This document shows, piece after piece, positions 57,401 through 64,000 of a stretch of DNA of 64,000 nucleotides; position 1 is the stretch's first letter, and every line of letters starts with the position of its first letter. Both the position numbers and the translations under genes were made by a program. The notes beneath the pieces are model-generated. The model ran no database searches. It saw only the letters and a program-made list of their open reading frames with translations, and was not told the DNA's origin. Source of the DNA: Stratiolaelaps scimitus (lineage: Eukaryota; Arthropoda; Arachnida; Mesostigmata; Laelapidae). The stretch is taken from NCBI GenBank assembly GCA_019614645.1, contig JABWDB010000015.1:2914001-2978000 (forward strand), given 5' to 3'.

Positions 57401-60060
57401 GGTGTCTTGCAGAACGTCCAGATAGAACGTCCACCATGAACGACATGAGATTTCCCTAAAGAAATGCTGCGCAGCCGGTAGTGAGGCGTTTCAGCCATGG
57501 AAGGTCAGCTGAGGGTCAGCCAAGAGAACAAGACCTGCCTCTCATGGTGGTCGCTCTTGGGAGCGGTACGGCTTCGTCTTTCCGTGGCGCGCGTCACCTG
57601 ATTAATTGCGCTGCATCTCCGCTTTCCTCATAGACATGTAGCCTTGTGGCTGAAACTTTCATGCTGCTGTTGCCGGCTGATTATCTCCTCCAGTGGAGTC
57701 CTGTTCCGTATCATGGGACGCGAATCAGAGCTTACTAGCGTACCGGTGCCCAGCGTTGTTTCTCTGCGCCAGACCCTTTTGTGGACTCCGTAAGCTCGGC
57801 GACCGTCGACAAGCGCTACCAACACATCTGTGGCTGTCACATGTGTTAAGGCTGCGGGGCAAGTCGACTGCGCCTAAGTGGTAAGACTTTACGTGGGGCA
57901 GACGTGGGAACCCCACGCTCGGCCACGCCACAGAGGGTCGAGCTGAGAGGGGCGCCGGAACCAATCTCAACAGCAGCAAAGGTCGTTGACGATGGATTAA
58001 CTTGGGTAGCCGAGCAACCGGCCGGCAGCCGGCAACCTGCCACCAGTCCGACTCGATGTAAGGATCGGGCACAAGTGAACGAATATCCATCTATTCGAGA
58101 AGGTGGCGAACCCAAGACACCGTGGCGGTCCCTCCACCGATTCGGGGTGCTGTCAACCTCCGGAACAGCTGTTCACGTCGAAAAGCCGTGCACCGGCTAC
58201 CACCACGTATCCACAAAGGCTCCGCTTGACGTCCTGCATTTCAGGGAAGGGTAGTGCACTCGAATTTAAAGGGTGGTCACGCAAAGATGCAGTACCTGGT
58301 GGCGGAGGCGACTTGCTTCGCTGTTCAATCTCAAGCGAAAGTCAGAACGGAGGGTAGCAAGCACACGGCAGGATCACTGGCGTAGCCGCGTATTGACCAC
58401 AAAGTGGCCTGGCGACCCACTGTTTTACCCGATCAGAGGCTGTAGAGACCAGCTGTGAAGCTCGGAACGTCCCTTGCCCGCGAGGACGCCGCCCGTATCA
58501 AACGATTGCTGCGGTTCGCCACCTTCTCGAGTTAGGGTCGTCGTAAACGATTGTGGCAATTTACGTATGCCGGGAACGGCTCGAAGAAGTTGTCGCCTTA
58601 ATTGCTGCTATTGTCCGACGATAAGCGTTGTCCGACGATGTACGCACACGACACCAGGAGAGACACGATCCCATCCGCGAGAAAAGCCCACGCAGCCTTT
58701 CAACCTTGATTCTTCAGCTATCATTTACATAATAGGTAATTAATTTCCTCGTACCGATAATGATGATGGTGATCCGTGACGACGATGCTGTCCAAGCCTT
58801 CACCAAAATGTAGATGGAAGTTGACTGCAACGGCAACGATCGTATTCAAGTCGATCTTGTTGTTGAATCTAAAAAGACCTTTCCATGTGAACGACTGAAT
58901 TCGCCTTATGAGGAGACCCCGCGAAACGAGGCACAGAGCCGCGTAAACAGGAGCCCAACTGAGATCCTTCACCGCGCGGCCATTCCCATCGCTCATCGTC
59001 ATATCATGGACTTCATTCGCCCGTGATTCCGACTCGTAAGTGGTTAGCATTTCCGATTGCCGATGTTGTTTCGTAGGGCGCCGGTGTGAACGCTAACAGC
59101 GTTATATCTCATCTATCTGCGTTGCAAGATCGGTCTGCGGCCGGTGATGCCGCACTGATTGACATGTGTCCATGTGTCTCGAGGCGCTTCGCTACGACGA
59201 CACCAAGTGCTGCTTTGGACAAGCCAAAGACGGCGACTCCACTCGGCGTAGATTGACCAACTGCGAGTGACCGGTCACCGTTCGAGCGACCGTTGCCGCG
59301 CCGGATCCTTCTTCTCGATCGCGGCGGTGATGGCGGTGTCATGGTGAACTGCTTGATTGAATTAGTGCCGCAGCGGCGGTGTTGTGGACACGGCTTTCGG
59401 TGACGGCTTGCGAGCCGGCCGATTGTTCCTGTCGGGCAGCCACGAAGGGGGGGTCTACGAGCTAGTGAACGTTTGGATACGCGATTGAGTCCACCTCCTG
59501 TTGAGCTGTCATTCCCCGGGTGCCTCACCCGGGATAAACGTCTGATCGGCTGATCGTCCCATGGACACACGCGCGGCCAGCGCCCCAACCGTTTCATAAG
59601 ACCGCCACAAGCCGAAGGAACGCTAATGAGCAAATGGCGGAGTGCAAGTCAAGACACGTTATCAAAACGACGCAACATGGGGGCCCGTAAGTGAACGTCT
59701 GTCCAATCGAACAAAGCATGGACAAAGCGGCCCCGGGTTTCTGGCTCAGAACGAGTTGAACGAGTTGAGTAACGAGTGACCAGTGTGAAGGGTGCAGTGA
59801 CATGCTGTAACATGGGATTTTTGGTCGGGTCTAAACTTCGCCTACTGATCAACTACTGTTTGACGATGATGGTGGATTATGTGGTGCTCACGCGACTGTG
59901 AACCAACAAACACGATTCGAACGCGGGGAGCGCAGCAGTGTTCTGTCAGGCCGATTTCGAAGATTGACACTGTGAAAAATCCGTGGTGGCCACCAGTGGT
60001 CGCCACTCAAGCTGATGAGCCGACCAGCCGACCCTCGCTGACTGGAAATTAACCCGTGAA
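54402..60060. other. GC-mixed stretch without supported genes
   Basis: (TA)n lies at 56285-56313 and 56350-56371. Between 57.7 and 59.6 kb the DNA is GC-rich and several frames are open on both strands, the longest 174 codons on the minus strand (59109-59633), all without domains. Short direct repeats occur (for example GTTGTCCGACGAT twice at about 58611-58639). Nothing is recognised. Confidence 0.4.
56285..56371. repeat. Paired (TA)n tracts
   Basis: Two TA runs (56285-56313, 56350-56371) separated by 36 bases; together they could pair as a large hairpin. Confidence 0.85.
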
Positions 60061-60068
60061 CATAAGAT

Positions 60069-60374
60069 ATGAGCTGTTTGCCGCCGTTGTTGCCCCTGCT
60101 CCTGGTGGCTGCTGCTGATACCGTTAACGCTGGCCGTGCTGACGTGCGTATCCTGACCATTGCGGCGTGTTGTGTTTGCGCGAGGCGTCCGCGTGGACGA
60201 TTTGGCTTTTGCAATTCGATTTGTCGATTGCTTCGTCAGTCCGGTTGTCGATCAACAACCAGAATTGGTGCGTTGGAGAGCGTTCAGCGACAGCCACGCC
60301 TCATGGTGGTTGGTCAGGGGATGGGCGACATCCCGGCGCTCGGCATATGTCCCCATCTAATCCAGAGCGAGATG
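60069..60374 (+). CDS. Candidate first exon with signal-peptide-like start
   Basis: ATG at 60069 begins MSCLPPLLPLLLVAAADTVN. This is a short polar end, a Leu-rich hydrophobic core and a small-residue site (VNA/GR) that a signal peptidase could cut. The frame stays open for 102 codons to a consensus donor GTAAGT at 60375-60380, with a phase-0 boundary. The region after the signal is Arg/Cys-rich. Two other frames are also open here because the DNA is GC-rich, so only the start and the donor favour this reading. A secreted or membrane protein would be implied; the family is unknown. Confidence 0.33.
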
Positions 60375-60459
60375 GTAAGTTATCGCCGCCTGCGTGTCCA
60401 ATCCTCATGGTCACCTATTGTCGTGCTGATACTGCAGTGGTTTGAACGTTGACGGACGA

Positions 60460-61440
60460 CATGTTTCGAACCGAAGGAGCGATGCTCGGTTCGTAGCTTT
60501 AGCACAGCCGGCTCCGAATCAGTGGAAGATAGGGAGAGAACCCTTTGTGTGTGTTTTTACCTAGAAATAGCTTCTATTGCCCCAAATCTCAAGCTGACTC
60601 CTATGAATTATTTAGAATAATTAGAAAAACAATCAAGATGGTCCATATAATCTATATTCATAGTCACCCAATAAAGGTTTGCGTATCTGCGCGACGGCCT
60701 CGAATTGCCGGGAACTTATAAGCCGTTGTGAGTCGGCCGCGTTCCACCCGCACGATCTCTACTGCATGGGCAATAGAAGGCAACGAGACGAATGACGTAC
60801 GAAAAATGCGCAATTTCATTTTGCGATTTGATTTTGAGTTACTGAGCTACTCGTTTAACGACGACTGCGATGGGTTGGCTAAAACAACACTGCTACGAAT
60901 CAGATTTTAGCAGTGATATGCATAATAATCATTATGATACCGAGGAGTGTCGCCAATGCGGGCACGCCCGCACATCTAAAATCGACTTCTAATTATATAC
61001 TAGGTCGACAGTCGCGCTCTGTCTCGAATTGTTAATTACATGTCGTCAGCAGCAGGCGTACCGTCCTCGTAGTTGCTACCGAGACGGTGGTCTCTCAAAG
61101 AAACGTTCGAAGCACGATCTTGAGGAGACATCATCAAGTTGATCTTAGTGTCAAGAATAAACTCGCTCACTTCGGAGGGTATTGTTAACAAGAAACTCTA
61201 ATAAATAACAGTCTTAGTGCCTTTTGGTTGTAGCTACATTTTCAAGATTTAATATCGTTTAATATCGCCCAGTATCCACAGATGTTGGTGGTTAGTATTA
61301 ATGAGACTGCAAAAATCTGCAGAAAAAATGATACCGGAACTGGCACTGACACTATTGTAAAAACGATTGAACTAATCGAAATGTTCTACGTTTGAGGTCT
61401 AAAATAACCCAGCCTATCAGATCATTCCCTTATTTCGATA
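60460..61440. other. Non-coding stretch
   Basis: Moderately AT-rich, with no domain, RNA gene or repeat that I recognise. Confidence 0.45.
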
Positions 61441-61469
61441 TTATGATTAATCCGTTCTTTATATATCAG

Positions 61470-61727
61470 GTAGATCTCGAGAAGTGCTCTATTTTGCCGG
61501 CATCGAGCTTGCGGCTTAGTGTTCCCTTGATCGCCTTACACAGCAAGGAGCAAGCAATCGAGATTCCTCTATCTTATTTTATCTCTATATCTTGGACACA
61601 ACGAAGTAAAATTAAGAAAGTAAAACCGAGTAATTGCCGACCTTCAAAGAAGACATTTTTCCGCAAACGCGATACAACTGTTCAAATAACTAGACGATGT
61701 TCACGAATAAGTGAACATGCGAATTGA
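61470..61727 (+). CDS. Candidate terminal exon, function unknown
   Basis: An acceptor-like pyrimidine stretch (TCCGTTCTTTATATATCAG) ends at 61469. The following frame is open for 85 codons to TGA, including ILPASSLRLSVPLIALHSK and a Lys/Arg-rich second half. The composition is balanced rather than GC-driven, which makes an open frame of this length a little less likely by chance. No family is recognised. Confidence 0.33.
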   Translation, partial: VDLEKCSILPASSLRLSVPLIALHSKEQAIEIPLSYFISISWTQRSKIKKVKPSNCRPSKKTFFRKRDTTVQITRRCSRISEHAN

Positions 61728-62612
61728 ACGTATTATATCTCACACTAAACACGTATCTATATTTTTGGTGCGATTTGAACTCCATCAATTCGTGGCTATC
61801 GTTTTTAGCTGTCGTATTAATTAACAGCGAGGCTCACCAGCTCAAAACGTCCGTCAATCGTATAGTGAGAGTTCGAGCGTGACTCAACAGACCAACAGGT
61901 ACTGAGTGGATGCTTCACGATTCGTAGAGCGTATCGTAACCTTGCGTTTCGCGTGGAGTAGATGGCTGCTTGAAATCACCGCAGAGGGCAAAATACGACG
62001 AAATTTTACATTAGTGAGGGGCCAATTTGGAAAGGGAAGCTCGAAGCTATCGGCAGTGATGTTTCCCCGAAGAAGGGCGGTAGCGGCGATCTGTACGGTG
62101 GTTAAGCTAGCATCATATCTTCGGTTTAAAGGAGGTTACGTGTATATTGGTGAGATGCAGGTGGTCGTGGTCATAGCGATTGAATCCGTCGGTCCGGGCT
62201 CCCTCTAGGCTTTGGTAGCTGCTGCCAGTTGCGTGTGCTAACCTGCGTCAGATTAAAGCTCTGAAACCCCAACCGGCACTGTATTTGAGCCGTGCCCAAA
62301 TCCTCGAATGTCATCCGTGAATTTTTATAATCTCATGTTGTGCATATAGTACTAACGGTGATTATATGGCAATGCAATACTGTTCCAGCTAGACCAGAAG
62401 TGGTTCGCGTGTTCAACGAACCTGGCTCCCGCGTGTTCAACAGTGCATAGGGCCTTATGGAATCGTCGAGGTCCACTGACAATTTTATAAGTTAGCTTTG
62501 ATACTCATAGAACGCAAATAGCAAAATGACTCCATTGTTCTGGTAGCCGCCCTGTATGGAGGTTTTATGCGGACAAAAAAGCAGAGGCCAATGAGGAAGA
62601 ATAGACGCTCGT
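61728..62612. other. Non-coding stretch
   Basis: A frame at 61906-62208 is open but lacks an ATG at its start and any domain. A direct repeat CGCGTGTTCAAC occurs at 62407-62418 and 62430-62441. Confidence 0.4.
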
Positions 62613-62945
62613 ATGCGATTCTTATCTCGAAATGCAGATGAACTGGCTATCGGTCGCTCCAACAGTGAGGATCGGAACGTCGCCGGAGCCCTGCTTCGGT
62701 GCACGGGCTCGATCGCCACCGTTGTACATTTGCAAGCAAGAGTATCTGAGTATCAATACTACTTCGTGAGCTTTTGCAGCCACGATAGCTGTACAGGACA
62801 GCTGGCAGTTGCCCTAAACGTTTCCAACAAACACACACAGACACGTTTGTTGCGTAAACTCTATTCCATCATTAGCAGCGTGCTGGTCGGACTCGCTCCC
62901 GCGACCGCAACATATCCACTCCATTTCTCAAGCATGGCTCCCTGA
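62613..62945 (+). CDS. Possible 110-residue ORF, function unknown
   Basis: ATG at 62613 to TGA, beginning MRFLSRNADELAIGRSNSED. It has a plausible hydrophobic segment near the C-terminus (SIISSVLVGLAPATA). No family is recognised, no splice signals are needed, and length alone does not exclude chance. Confidence 0.22.
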   Translation: MRFLSRNADELAIGRSNSEDRNVAGALLRCTGSIATVVHLQARVSEYQYYFVSFCSHDSCTGQLAVALNVSNKHTQTRLLRKLYSIISSVLVGLAPATATYPLHFSSMAP

Positions 62946-63164
62946 AAGAACAATGATCAGACCCGCAAGAAGCAACATCGATCCTTGTCGCCTTGTCGAA
63001 CCCATTGAATGTCGTGCAATGACGAAGTTGTTATGGTCGTCGCGATAGAATGATACAATCAGGCAAATGTCATCGACGACCTTTGAAAACGTTTTCCAGA
63101 AAGGGGACGAGGAGGCACGCAATAATGACGGAGTACGCACGAAATTAAGCTCCCACAGCTGATA

Positions 63165-63182
63165 GGGTGGTGGGTGGGTGGG
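63165..63182 (+). other. G-quadruplex-forming sequence
   Basis: GGGTGGTGGGTGGGTGGG has four GGG runs separated by loops of 4, 1 and 1 bases, a form typical of stable parallel quadruplexes. A matching C-rich tract (63261-63273) gives a similar sequence on the other strand, so the two also form inverted-repeat arms with a loop of about 78 bases. Confidence 0.75.
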
Positions 63183-63289
63183 ACGATTGCGCATGGTTGT
63201 TCTCGGTGGGAGGGCCTTTTTGTTTCGGCGATTCTCACGCCGTGACGGCGTTGCCACAACCACCCACCCACCCTGTCGTGGCATCACGT

Positions 63290-64000
63290 GTCAAGGACTT
63301 CGTCGATTTCAAATGAACACGCCAAAAGGCGCACGATGACGGAAATCCTCCGCGGCAACGTGTTGCGGGAGCGACTCGGACGCGGTCGTCGCGCGGTGAC
63401 AATTGCAGGCGGGTGGACCCTTGACGAGCATTTTTCCCGTTGACCCTGCGGCCGGCTGCCCGATTCAACCGCCTGATGAGCTGAGGCGCACATCGTTGCG
63501 AAATGATGTCGGTGTCGTCCTTCGCGGGCGTGCGCTACCCCTCGGAGGAGTCCCCCATCGTGCTCTTCTCTTACGTATTCACCATTCGGCGTGTCCTATC
63601 GCAGCGTTATTATCGTTCGTAGAACGCGTTCGAGATTAATTAGCATAACAAAGATATCGGTTGCGTCCATTGTAATTGCCATTGACATGGCATGCACAAG
63701 TTCATGCTGTGTATCCGTTCGCGTTTCGAAAACAAATCGTAGTTGGAAAATAATGGGAGTTTTAGCGAAACACTTTTATGGCGCTATATCGTCGAAGTGT
63801 CGATCTCTTCGCTTCCGAAATGATCTTCCGCTATTTAATTCACTGTGTCGTCTCCTGTTCCTGTACACCCGTTTAATGCTCGTTCTGTGAACGGATTAAG
63901 AGGAACAGCTATCTGCCGTCGTATCTGGGCGCGCCTCAAGGGTAATTTCCGTCATTGGGGTAGTGGCAGTATTGCCAGGGAGTTCGTATCGACGAATGAA
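63290..64000. other. Non-coding end of window
   Basis: GC-rich with overlapping open frames on both strands to about 63.6 kb, then more AT-rich. No supported gene, RNA or repeat. Confidence 0.4.

Noticed and set aside
57500..57520. AGCTGAGGGTCAGC shared with the direct repeat at 44.5 and 44.8 kb
   Set aside because: Only 14 bases match and the flanks differ, so it is not counted as another copy.
59109..59633. 174-codon minus-strand frame
   Set aside because: Compositionally driven (Arg/Pro/Gly-rich, GC-rich DNA), no domain, no splice sites.
60160..60360. Alternative frame with a stretch loosely like the start of ionotropic glutamate receptor ligand domains (VDDLAFAIRFVD)
   Set aside because: The resemblance is limited to a few residues, the frame is offset from the signal peptide and no splice site would join them.
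1..64000. Bacterial operons, CRISPR arrays, phage or defence systems
   Set aside because: No long co-directional coding, no ribosome-binding-site spacing and no spaced direct repeats of CRISPR type anywhere in the window.

Overview
This window looks like nuclear DNA from a eukaryote, most likely an arthropod. No long open frame runs along either strand, so bacterial, plasmid, phage or organellar DNA is unlikely. What is present is isolated short open blocks (many bounded by splice-like AG or GT signals), a mariner-type transposon relic, tRNA-derived repeat remnants, and very many simple repeats, including at least seventeen (TA)n tracts, one about 70 bp long. Base composition is mixed: GC-rich, stop-poor islands alternate with AT-rich stretches. 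The species cannot be fixed. A chelicerate such as a mite, or an insect, would fit the balanced GC, mariner relic, TATA/TCAGT promoter style and TA/GA microsatellites.

Only two protein calls have support beyond an open frame. One is a minus-strand block near 11.7-12.05 kb resembling the N-terminal helices of a Tctex-type dynein light chain, ending prematurely. The other is a plus-strand first-exon candidate at 52.6-53.0 kb: a 118-codon start with a His-rich stretch ending exactly at a GTAAGT donor. About a dozen more exon candidates are listed at low confidence. In 64 kb of this composition tens of 100-codon open frames are expected by chance, so each needs comparative evidence.

Layout. 0-11 kb: mostly non-coding, with the mariner relic at 2.89-3.23 kb. 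11.7-13.4 kb: Tctex-like block beside a GC-rich island. 14.7-15.6 kb: cluster of TATA/initiator pairs, one with heat-shock-like elements upstream. 19.5-30 kb: several exon candidates and a SINE-like head at 26.5 kb. 30-35 kb and 40-42.5 kb: AT-rich and full of microsatellites. 35.2-37.3 kb: GC-rich promoter-like island. 42.5-48.2 kb: a dense run of fold-back structures, tRNA-like pieces and an LTR/primer-binding-site-like segment. 49.7-53 kb: second GC-rich island with a long (CAA)n tract, leading into the 52.6 kb exon. 53-64 kb: GC-rich and stop-poor with scattered exon candidates, including a signal-peptide-like start at 60.07 kb.

No operon, defence system, CRISPR array, rRNA or intact tRNA gene was found. 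The most interesting unexplained material is the 42.5-48.2 kb run of structured elements and the promoter cluster at 14.7-15.6 kb, which has no evident gene downstream.
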